DNA from: Brachionus rotundiformis
Taxonomy: Eukaryota; Rotifera; Eurotatoria; Ploima; Brachionidae
Reading direction: 5' to 3'
Assembly (NCBI GenBank): GCA_016802295.1
Contig: JAESIW010000065.1
Span: 496,001 to 560,000 of the forward strand
DNA: 64,000 nucleotides
Below are positions 34,115 to 45,064 of this stretch, piece after piece. The translations under genes and the position numbers were made by a program. How positions within the stretch are numbered: position 1 is the first letter of the stretch; every line of letters starts with the position of its first letter. Under the pieces are notes generated by a model, which was given only the letters and a program-made list of their open reading frames with translations, searched no databases and was not told the origin of the DNA.

Positions 34115-37100
34115 ATGTTTATAAAAAAATCATTCTGCGTTTTATCTATGATATTTGTGTCAATCAACTTAGCTGTTGGTTTTGGTGATAAAAGAAAAAA
34201 AATAATTCAGCATGGAGATCTTATGATTGGTGTTCTGTTACCGGTGCATGAACAGCCATCCTATGATGACTCAGTTAAAACTTCCAAATCAAAATGCGGT
34301 CCTATTCGAGACCAATACGGGATACAACGAGTCGAAGCTTTGCTTTTTATGCTTGACAAAATAAACAATGAACTCAATTTGCTTCCAGGTATAAAACTAG
34401 GACTCGAAATTAGAGATGAGTGTTGGGTGACAAGTGTAGCTCTTGAAGAAACTATAGATTTTATCAAACATACAATAGCTAGCACAAATGACGAAGATAG
34501 TGATGAGAATGTTCCGATTTTTTCTGACAAGAATCAAATGATTGAGTACACTTTTAATAATACTAGAGATAAAATATGCCAAAAAATTCTCAAGGATAAG
34601 GAAAGTGAAAATAAAATTTTAGCAGTGATTGGTCCTGCCGGAAGTGACTTGGCAATTAATGTGCAAAATTTGGTCCAATTATTCGACATACCTCAGGTTG
34701 CCTATTCTGCCACGAGCACTGATTTGAGTAATAAAAAAATGTACAAGACATTCTTACGAGTTGTCCCAAGCGATTATCTGCAAGTGAGAGCCATGACAGA
34801 CTTGGTGGTTAAAATGAATTGGACATATGTATTTGCGATTTATACTGACGGAAGCTACGGTCAAGGCGGAATGGAAGCTTTCAGAAATAGAACGTCATAT
34901 TTGAATATATGTTTGGTGATGTACGAAAAAATAACTCAATATGCAAATGATGAAGATTATGAAAATTTGGTAAAAAAAATGAATGACACAGAATCAGCAA
35001 GAGTAATTGTTTGCTTTTGTTATGGAGAAACTATTAGAGGTTTACTTGGAGCAATAAGTCGACTCGGACTCAAAGGACGTTTTATCATAATAGGAAGGTA
35101 TTAACAATATTCATCATTTATCTACATTTTAGAATTATCAATATTTTTTAAGTGATGGATGGTCAGATAGAATTGATGTGGCTAAAGACTATTACGAAGA
35201 AGCAATCGGTTCTTTGTCCATAAAGGCTCATTCTCCAGTGGTAACTGAATTTCATGAGTATTTTGCTCGTTTAAATCCTTCCAATAACTTGCGTAATGTT
35301 TGGTTCAATGAATATTGGGAGTATAGATTCAATTGCTTCATTGAACAACAATCACAGAACGTTTACAAAACTCCATGCAAAAGTAAATAACTTTGGATAA
35401 AAATAATTAAGTCAGTTCATAGGAACATTTAATTAATTAAAAGTCTAATAACTCGAAAAAATAAAATGGTTATAAATTTTATTTATAAAAAAATTGTGTA
35501 AATGATTTTCATTTACATTATCATCAAGTAGCTGAATAACCAATATTTTTAATAATTTTCATCAAAAAAATAAAATTATTTAGCTTTAAAAATTATTAAA
35601 TTTTCAATTAATCACAGTGATAAATTAATTAAACGAAAAGTTAAAAATAAATTTCAACTTTAAAATTAATTATTTAATACAGTCAAAGCTCGATTATGTC
35701 ACCTCATCCGTTCTGAATAAAAATGGGGATATAATCAAAATAGGAAAAAATTAAAAGTTTTACGAATAAATTTTATCTACATTTACGAATTTTAAGTATT
35801 TTTTTTGAATACAAAACGAATGAAATAGCATAAAAGTCATCAAAAGAAAAAATCTAGATTATGTAAAATATTTTTAGCCTAGAGTTCACAGGTTTTTAAA
35901 ATTTCCTTAATTTTTCTAATTTGACTTGATTGAACACAATTAAATTGTTCAAAATAGGAAATAAATTTATTTGTTATTAAAATACTATTTATATGGATTA
36001 CTTTCAAAAATTTAACATGGTTGTACTGGACGAAAAATCAAAACCGCCGCCATGTTAAAAGATATGTATACGAGGATAGTAGGTGCTTCATATTATTTTA
36101 TAAAAAAATATCAAAAAAAGACATGACAACAGTCTTGCCCTTAAAGCTAAAAATAAAGTGTCGTTTCTTTATTTCAATTTAATGAAGCGCTAATTTTTCT
36201 TTTTAAGATATTTTCCATAGAATTAAACTTTTTTAATATTCAAAACCAAGTTGGTTTTGGTTTAAAAGATTTATTTAGAATTTAAAAGTTCTACCCCTAA
36301 AAACGGTTTACAATTGTAATAAATTATATATGATAGCTTTGGCTTACAAAAATTGACAAAATTGTGTAACATGAGTCTTGCGTACAGGATGTAATATGGT
36401 GAGACTTCTGAAACTAAAACTTTCAAGAATGTTTCCTTAAATGTACAATAAACAAAGCATTAGCTCGAGGATACTACGAGTTACTTGTTGAATCTATTAA
36501 ATTAAAGTTTAATTAATACATACATAAATGGGATATAATTGCACATATTTTTATTCGATATAATTAAAACATGGGATAAAAAAAAACTAAGCTTGCAATG
36601 ATATAGATTGAAGGAAATCGGTTCTGTTAAATTTCTGGGATAAAAATAAGATGGGATATAATCGAGCTTTTACTTTATTTTATGTTTTAGTTAATTATTT
36701 AATTTAAAAAAATATAAGCTTTAAATAAATAAAGTTAATTTATTTGAAAATATGAAAATATCTATATTTTTATTTTGAAAATGTGTTCAGTTTTTATCAA
36801 ATGACTAGAATTTTTTTTCTTTAAGGAAAATGTCCGATTGAATTTCACGAAATACGAAATAAATGCTATTGGTTTTCTATGGATAATTTAAATTGGCAAG
36901 ATGCACGCAAACAATGTGAGAGCAAATACCGTGATTCAGATTTACTCGATTTAAATGATGAGCAAGATTTAAACGATCTTTTTAATTACATAGCTAATCA
37001 TAGTGAATTAAAAGAAAAATTTTTGAGAATGCATGCCAGAGTTGAGCTTAACTCAGAGCCTGATAAGACTAAAAATGGTGATGAGTTTTATTTTGGTCAA

Positions 37101-40100
37101 GAGTCTATAATTTTTCGTAATTGTGGTTCTAGAAATAAGCGAAATTTATTTGATAATAATCACGAAATGAGCGATTTTGAATCTAGCATCAGCTCTGAGG
37201 ACGTAATAACATTTTATAATAACAAAATATATGACAATTATCAATGTTTATCTATCATGATAAACCAAAGCTCAGACAATTTAAACTATTGTGTAAAATT
37301 CAAAAACTGCCATTCAAGATTACCTTTTATATGTAAAATAAATACGGATAAAATAATAGAAAAATTTTCCGGAGACTATTATCCTGACTCACTTCACAAC
37401 TATCAACAGGACCCTAAAATGAGTTATGTCATTAATGCTCTTTTGGCAATTACACATGGTTTAGCCAGAGTGCATAAAAATGTAATTTTAAATAAACCAA
37501 AATATAGATATTGACAGATTTATCTATATTTTCTAAGTATTGTGGTGGCATTCCGGGCTTATGTGATGAAATGAAGAAAATTACTGGTAATGAATTGTTT
37601 AATAACATAAGAGAAAGCTCTTTTAGTGGCATAACAGGTGAAAAAATAAATTTCGACTCGAATGGAGATCCACCGGGAAGGTTTTTATATTTTTTAAATC
37701 AATACATTTGATAAATCAAATTCTTATTTGTTAGATATGTAATTTTAAATGTACAAAAAGAATTTAGCATGATTGATAATTCAACACAGTATATTTATAA
37801 AGAAGTAGGAAGTTGGAGTAATGAGAATAAGCTCTCACTTGATTTATCTAAACTGGTGTTTCCCAGAAATGAACAAAATTTCGTGAGCATGTGTTCCAAA
37901 GAGTGCGAATTCGGATATGTTAAAGTAAATAAATATTTTCTTTAAAATATTTAATTGAAGATATGATAAGATATTAAAATATTTTAATATAAAATCAGGA
38001 GTGAATTCGTTATTATCAGGATAACTTCAAGTAAATCAGAATATATTTAATTAAAATTTATAAATGGATTTAAAATATTAAGATATTTATTATGCAATGC
38101 TTTAATCATCATCTTCAGATAATTTAAGAATGCAAAAATATCAAATTAGAATTTTCAAGGCTTAAAGTTATTCTCCAAAATTTTAACTCAATTTGAGGAT
38201 GTCTTAATTTATCAAATTAAAACTAGTTAAATAAAAAATTAATTATTTTGTTTATTTGACAAATTTTATGGTTAAATTTGTTCGATTGAGATAGTTATTA
38301 AAATCTAGTTGTATAAAATCAACTAAAAGTAAAATTCTTTAATGAATTAATCTTAAAGATATTTTTATAATTATTAAAATAGTAACATTACTGCAATTTA
38401 ATAAATATTTTGATAAACAAAAATAAAATAATCAAAAATTATTTTTAATCAATAGCTTTAATAGAAATTAAATATAATTTTTTCAGCAAATAAAACAAGG
38501 AGGTCTTAAATGCTGTTGGAATTGTAAGAAGTGTGAAGAATACTCTTATATTTTGGACGATCATTCATGCCAAGAGTGCGACTTGGGATACTGGCCGAAT
38601 GCAAATTTAACAGGTTGCGACAGACTTCCTTTAAAATATCTAAAATGGAGCGATCCAGCCTCTATTTTCGCTTTACTAGTTAGCTCAATTGGAATCCTGA
38701 TAAACTCATTCGTAACTCATATATTTGTCAGATTTTCTAACACTTGCATAGTGAAAGCTACAACTAAACAATTAAGTTTTATAATTTTATTTGGAATTTA
38801 CATGTGTTATCTAACTACTATTCCATTGATATTAAAACCATCGTTGACCACCTGTTACCTAACTCGAATTTTACCAGGATTGAACCTTTCAATCATTTAT
38901 GGAGCCTTGTTGACCAAAACAAATCGAATCGCTCGTATTCTGTCCCAAAGTAAAAAGCGTTTTTTTACCAAAAAACTTCGCTTTATGAGCATTACTTCCC
39001 AGATTTTAATCACTTTAATAATTATATCTATTGAATGCTTTATGATTATAATTGGTCTCTTTTATGAAACAAAAGTAATATTCATCAATTATTCAAAGCG
39101 GAGTGAAGCTAGATTAGAATGTTCAATAGAAAGAATATCGGTTATTGGACCTCTTGGTTATAACATGTTTCTGGTAGTCATGTGTACACTTTATGCAATA
39201 CAAACAAGAAATCTTCCAGAAAATTTCAACGAAGCAAAATTTATTGGTTTCAGCATGTACACCACATGTGTAATTTGGTTAGCTTTTTTCCCCCTATTTT
39301 TTGGATCAGATTTTAAAGTGATCACTTTGAGTTTGAGTCTTAGCTTTAGTGCGACAGTTATTTTGGCTTTTTTGTTCATACCAAAGGTTTATATAATCAT
39401 TTTTGAGCCTGAAAAAAATCAGCGAAGCGCCTTCACGACTACAAAAAACCTACGCTGTCATATAGGATCAACTATGCAATCGAGTAGTTTTCTTGATTGT
39501 GATATGCCATCTTCTCAACGAAAGAAATCCAATGGTATGTTCTTGCTAGCCGGTTTAGCCGGTTTCAAGGCCCAAAGTCAAATTACAGAAACTAAACCAA
39601 AATATTCCATCAATTACACACGATATGCATTTAGACCCAAAATTTCAAAATTCAATAGCGGATATGGTGACAAAAAGAGCATAGATTCCATGGATAATGC
39701 CATGTCCATTTATCAAATAAGTGACAGGTCCTGTCAGACAAGTCTTGAATATTTACCAATTCTAAGAGATTCAATCAAGAAAAGAAAAGGACCAAACATT
39801 GAAAAAAAGCATTCTCTGGATGACACAGTAAAAGCTAAAAACGAAGAAGAGGCTAAAAATTTTGGGGCACTTGGTACACTAGGAAATATTTTATTTTTGC
39901 CACTGATTGCTACCAATCAAAAAAAAAAGGACCCAGATGAAAATTTTGTAAATTATAATCGAAATGATAATGGAAAAGAAGATACACAAGGTTCTTCAAA
40001 AAACTATTCGAACCAAGAGACAAAAGAAACTGCCAATATGCAGCTCACGGATGAATTAAAATTTGTTGAAGAAGATGAAGATTACAATTCGAGCTGTGAA

Positions 40101-40268
40101 TCTTTTGCTAAGGATTGTGAAATTGTGTCCAACGAGTCTGAATTTGACGACTATTCAGCCAAAATGAATCATGAAGACGAATCACTCGAGGATCTTAGAA
40201 AAATTTTTGCACAAAATAGAAATTTGGTTTTACATTGGGATTATGTCCAGTCTAGTGGATATTTATAA
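34115..40268 (+). CDS. Metabotropic glutamate receptor with an inserted C-type lectin domain
   Basis: Class C GPCR of the mGluR family, about 1327 aa. Exons: 34115-35097, 35153-35382, 36826-37481, 37538-37680, 37735-37924 and 38487-40268. Residues 1-22 are a signal peptide. A Venus-flytrap module follows, with glutamate-site residues conserved (IRDQYGIQRVEA, AYSATST, DGSYGQGG, SDGWSDR, and Lys602 of DPKMSYVINA). Exon 3 begins with a C-type lectin-like domain (about 407-574: CPIEF, NKCYW, WQDARKQC, CHSRLPFICK) and runs without a break into the rest of the flytrap. The Cys-rich domain (CDLGYWPNANLTGC) leads into seven membrane spans (about 790-1040) with the family motifs PENFNEAKFIGF and FIPKVYI, then a 290-aa cytoplasmic tail. 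The lectin domain has no WND or EPN/QPD calcium-sugar motif. AATAAA at 40298-40303 is a likely poly(A) signal. Confidence 0.92.
35680..36675. mobile_element. Degenerate TIR transposon (pogo/Tigger-like MITE) in the receptor intron
   Basis: The left end reads CAGTCAAAGCTCGATTATG and the right end, reverse-complemented, AAGTAAAAGCTCGATTATA. These are inverted terminal repeats of about 25 bp, each flanked by TA (35678-35679 and 36676-36677), the target duplication of Tc1/mariner/pogo elements. No transposase frame survives in the roughly 1-kb interior. A nested hairpin (TTTAACATGG at 36011-36020 with CCATGTTAAA at 36050-36059) lies inside. The element fills most of intron 2, directly before the lectin-domain exon. 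Confidence 0.6.
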
Positions 40269-40786
40269 GATTAGATCAATTGAGCTAAAATATTTTAAAT
40301 AAATATATTTTTTTATGCAAATATAAGTCTTTATTTTTGAAATTGAAAAAATAACTCTTGGTCATTTAGTTGACCAATTTGAGTTATTTAACTTTTATTA
40401 ATATTATATTTATTAAAATGTTCCAAGGAAAAAGGTAAAATATTTGAGGATAATATTTCAAAATGACTTAGTGTACTTAATAAAATAAGTTAAGAGATAT
40501 TCTAAGTTTAATAAATATTTAATTTTAGTATCTATAAGTCAAAATTTTAGAAATATTTTTATTATATTTTATTATTTATTATTTTCTTTTATTTTGTGAT
40601 TATTTTTTTAATATTAGTATAAAAAATATCATGAAAGTAAAGAAATGGTTTTATTAAATTGATTTAAGATAAATATAGCTAAATCAGAAATATAAATTTT
40701 GAGCAAAATAAAACTAGAAAGAGAAAATTATCCTTTTTTATTTTAAGTTATACAATTTAAAAAAAAATCTCAATTTTTCTCGGTTC
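40269..40786. other. Convergent 3' spacer
   Basis: About 500 bp between the stop codons of two converging genes. It is AT-rich, with AATAAA hexamers usable by either strand. Nothing else seen. Confidence 0.5.
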
Positions 40787-41974
40787 TTAAAAAAGACCGT
40801 CAAAATTGGAATCATCAGTCAAATTGGTGTTTTCACTTTCTTCTCTATTAGCAATCAATTGTTCTTTATTTGATATATCAAAAAAATATTTTGAATCAAG
40901 ATCGCCGAATATGTTTGCATCTTCAACATTTGATCTAAATAAATCATAACTTAAATCATTAGTTATTGAGTTTGCTGGACAGTCGGGAGGAAAAGCATCT
41001 TCAAAATTTGAATCTTTAAGAAAAAATAAAATCTACTTTAAAATTAAATTAATTACCATTAAAACTAATGAAACTGTTATCAAATATATTGCTATTATTT
41101 ACTTTATTTGTATCATTTAATTGATTATTCCACAAAAAGCTATAATCTTCCATCTGCTGGTTAGATGCTGTCGATTGATTTTTCATATTGAACATGAATG
41201 ACGAACCATTTTCATTTGAATTTACTTAAAACAAAAAATACTATTTAAGTTTTAGATTTAATTTAAAATCAATTAGTTTAATTTTGCGAAAAAATAATAA
41301 AATTAAAATTTTGAATTTAATGAATTTAGTAATTTAAAAATACTACCTTGTTGGTACCCAAGTCGTCGAAGAATTTCCGGATTAATACAAACTGTCTGAT
41401 GTGGATTAGAAATTTGAGATTGTGTAATATATGGACCTGGATGATGATTAAGGTTAAATTTATTACTGCATGAGTAAACACAATTTTGCATATGATTGTT
41501 ATATGAAAGAGGCATATAATTTGAATGTTGATTAACCATTCTGGACCTATTACTTCCTCTAGGCTTGTACGAGCCTCTACTGCCTCTTCCCCTACCCCTC
41601 TTTGGTGTTTTCACTGGAATATTTTGTACACAGCTGTTATTATTATTATTATTTAAGTTAGAAATAAATTCATTAGTTGTACTTTGGTTATTGTTTATGG
41701 AAGAACCGATCAGATCAAATTCATCGCTAGCAAATATTGAATGATTGTATTGGTCTCTTCGAAAACCTAATGGATCATCACTCAAAATTGATTGTGTATC
41801 AATATTGGAAAAAGATGGTTGATTTTGGTCAAGGCATGGCAAATTTTTTGCCAAATTTGTTTGGTCATCAGAAGAAAAAAGATTTGATGTGTCACTATCC
41901 GAATTTAGTTTACTTAATTGAAAGTCAAGAGAATTAAATGGAACTGATTCAGATGTATCCAAATTTTTCCACAT
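40787..41974 (-). CDS. Asn/Ser-rich acidic protein with an Arg-Gly basic patch, function unknown
   Basis: Family not recognised. Three exons (41974-41347, 41224-41057, 41013-40787) join in phase 1 to give about 340 aa. The sequence is low-complexity, rich in Asn, Ser and Asp. It has an AT-hook-like basic patch near residues 122-143 (KTPKRGRGRGSRGSYKPRG) and a conserved-looking short segment, INPEILRRLGYQQ, at the end of exon 1. The acidic C-terminus ends in DDSNFDGLF, a pattern typical of transactivation peptides. A nuclear, DNA-associated regulator is plausible but only inferred. The ATG follows ATTTTTAG, an acceptor-like sequence, so a 5' UTR intron or spliced-leader addition is possible. 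The small introns and continuous frames support the model. Confidence 0.7.
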
Positions 41975-43194
41975 TCTAAAAATATTGTCAAAACAAATCT
42001 TTGTCTCAGAAATTTAATTTTTTTTTTAAATTTAAATTTTTTTTAGAATTTAATTTTTAGTTGCTAATTTAGCGGCAATTATAAAATCAAACAATGATTT
42101 TTTTTAAATTGATCACTAAATAAAATAGTTTAAAAAAGTATATAGATTATATGTTGAACGTAAAAATATTCTAAAATTTTCATGATTATAAAATTATCTA
42201 ATTAAGGTAATACAAAAGAAAATAATTTCATCTAATTGTGTAATTATTTTAAAATTCGGATGATGCCAACACAAGCTTTGTTTATCTAAAATTTATGCCA
42301 CAAATTTAGTAACTGCTTAACTAGTTAATAATTATTAATATAAAAAAAGTTTAATATATTTGTATTAGATCCCTGAATGATTTGAAATAAATATTCTTAA
42401 AAGGAAGATTTTTAATTTCTAAACAAATAGAAATATATTGCATCAATTTTAATATTAATAAATTAAATTTTTATAAATTTAATTAAAATTATAATATCAA
42501 GGTTACTCATGAATTAGGCTTTTTTTTTATTTAAAATGGCCTTAGACTCAATGAAATCATTTTGAAGAATACTTATTAAAAAGTATTGTCATTTTAGATC
42601 AAAATTTATAATTTTCATCACTGTTATAGACTTATTTTTATTTTCATGCTAAACAGGAATCAATTGTAGAAATAAAATAAATGCTCCAAACTTTTTTCAT
42701 AAAATAATCAAATATAATAAATTAAAATAAAATCTGGAAAAATTTAGATGTTCCAAAAATTTAATTTTTATTTAACCGCTTGAGATATTCTTATACTTAT
42801 GAAATTTTTAAATGTAAGAATTATCATTTTTAAAAAAGACAAAACATTTTTTTGTTTAATGGTTTATTTAAGAAAAAATTTAATAAATAAAACAAAAATT
42901 TTAATTTAAGAACATTTTTATAATGTTTGTTTAAATCTTGGATGAGATTTGTATTTATTCTAGAAAAATATATTTGTTCCTTAATCATCATTAAATTAAT
43001 TTGTAAAAAAATTTGCAATCCTGTAATTGACTAGGTAAATTCAATTGTCCTAACATAGCCACGAATTTTACAAGATTATGGACATCACATTTTGACAAAA
43101 GCAATAAATTAAGTTTTTTTTTTAAATGAGCATTAATTTGCTTAGAATTTTAAATGAGGACCTTGATAATGATCATATCAAATCGATTAAAAAG
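41975..43194. other. Gene-free spacer
   Basis: About 1.2 kb, AT-rich. It should contain the promoter of the minus-strand gene ending at 40787 and the 3' UTR of the small membrane-protein gene. No supportable coding sequence. Confidence 0.4.
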
Positions 43195-43634
43195 CTATTT
43201 CGAAATTTTGTTCTGACTATTGGAAAGTATTTTGTCATTTATAGATGCAATCTTGTTCAATAAATTAGATTCGTTTGGATTTTTTCCAATTTGTCCATGT
43301 GGTCGTTTATTAAATTGGTCGTATCGGTTGTCAACCAAGTCACCAATGTTTAAATTGTTATTATTTTTCAGATTTATGTCTTCTTGAATGGCATACACAT
43401 AGGAATTGGAGAAGTATGTTTTGACCAGTAGAAATAAGATTAATAGAGACAAAACAAGAACTATGGTCATTAATGGCAATGCAATGTATGACCCAAAAAA
43501 TTCCAAATATTTGTTAGGTTTGCGGGGTTGTTCTATCTAGAAATTCAATTTTAGAAAAATCCACATGGTATAATATAGATAGTTACCCTATGATAAGGAA
43601 GTTCGGTTAAAAGCTGAGCCTTCATTTCACTCAT
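43195..43634 (-). CDS. Small single-pass membrane protein, function unknown
   Basis: Two exons, 43634-43587 and 43536-43195, join in phase 0 through a 50-bp intron to give about 129 aa. The first 35 residues are hydrophilic (MSEMKAQLLTELPYHR, then EQPRKPNKY). One strongly hydrophobic segment follows (about 36-64, from FFGSYIALPLM to LFLLVKTYF), then a 65-residue polar tail rich in Asn and Lys. There is no cleavable signal sequence, so a signal-anchored protein is likely. No family was recognised. The open frame, clean splice signals and membrane segment together argue that it is real. Confidence 0.6.
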
Positions 43635-45064
43635 GTTATTTTTTAGTTTTAAACTTTTTAAGTTTTAAATCTAAAAAAAAATTTAATCAGTATTTAAATA
43701 GAAAAATGTTTAAGAAATGATAATTGAAATGTGTCATAAATGTAAGGCCGAGAATCAAAATTATAAAAAAGTATCTGATTAAAAATATTTTTTTCTTTCA
43801 AAAATAACTAAAAAAACGAACGATCTTATTTTTTGAAAAATTCGGATCGTATGATTTTTTCTTTTGAATTAATTAGGGAAAACTAGGTCGATTTCCATAA
43901 TAATATTACAAATTATGCGAATTTATAATAGATAATTTATTTAGTTCTTTACTCCGATTAACTAAAAAATGTGCTCCCTCGTCGTAATACCGACAATAAT
44001 TAACTTTATTATTCAGTTAATATTTTGAGTTATATAAAATCGCAAAAATCGGATGTTTTTTTTTATTTAGAAATAGGTCAGAGTAAATTATAATTTTACC
44101 TATGAATTTTATAAATATAAGAATTACTAAGATATCTTGATAAAAACAATAACAAACTTAGTAACGTGTTTTTAGTATCTAATGGTTGCCAAGGGGCTTG
44201 TTTAAGCTTAATAAAAAACATTAATAGAAAATTATGATTTCGGATATTTCAGTAAATTAACTTTAATTTTAAATTTAAGAAGATTGATGAAATATCTTAA
44301 TCTGTTTAATATAACCAGCAATAAATTATCTGTACTTTTTCATACTTTCTTACGATTTGGTTTTGTGAAATTTGGTACAATAAACTGGGACAAAATGTAA
44401 TAAAGTCTTGCAACTTTTTTTCTAAAAGTTAAAAACTGGTCCAATAAATACAAAATGGCTCGACATAAATATACATAGAATTTGTTTAATGTAAGCGTAT
44501 CGTATTTTACCTAGACTTTCCTCGTCATTACCAGATTTTGACAGTCAATGAAGCCATCAATGTTGTACCATCGATTTTTAGCGATAAAATAAATTTGGTT
44601 TTAAAAAAACCGAAAAATTTAATTTGACCATAATTCTAGTATTTTAGAATAACTTCAAAATATACATATATGTATTTTCAATTAAATGTTTGCAAAACAT
44701 ATAGGGTAGATTTTTTTTAAAATAAAAATAGAAAAAAATTTCAAAATATTAAATATTTATTGAAAATTTAAAGCAATGAATCAAAGAGACATAATTAGAA
44801 TCAAAAACCTCAGCAAATTGAAAAAAAATTATATCATTAAAATAAGTTTCTTGTTAGGTTAAATTTTAACAAAACGAAAAAAAAGTGCTTCAAATTCGCC
44901 TTTTGATCATCACCGGTTTTGATTCAATTTTAAATAAAAAAAACAATTTTAGATCATTTTATAGTAATTTTTGAAGCACGAGTTTGATTTTTAATTAAGT
45001 TAAATTAAATGGTTATACACGCATTGATATTTATTTTTAAAATTACAAAAAATTTTAATATGAT
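43635..45064. other. Gene-free spacer
   Basis: About 1.4 kb between two minus-strand genes, AT-rich. A small imperfect palindrome (CGATCTTATTTTTTG / TTCGGATCG) lies near 43820-43850. No coding sequence or RNA gene is visible. Confidence 0.4.

Noticed and set aside
36879..37514. A separate lectin gene nested in an mGluR intron
   Set aside because: The same open frame continues from the lectin domain into conserved mGluR sequence, and the upstream acceptor phase matches the preceding mGluR exon, so it is one gene.
37511..37711. A frameshift breaking the glutamate receptor near 37500
   Set aside because: A 56-bp GT-AG intron at 37482-37537 restores the frame exactly at the conserved RVHKN/YCGG position.
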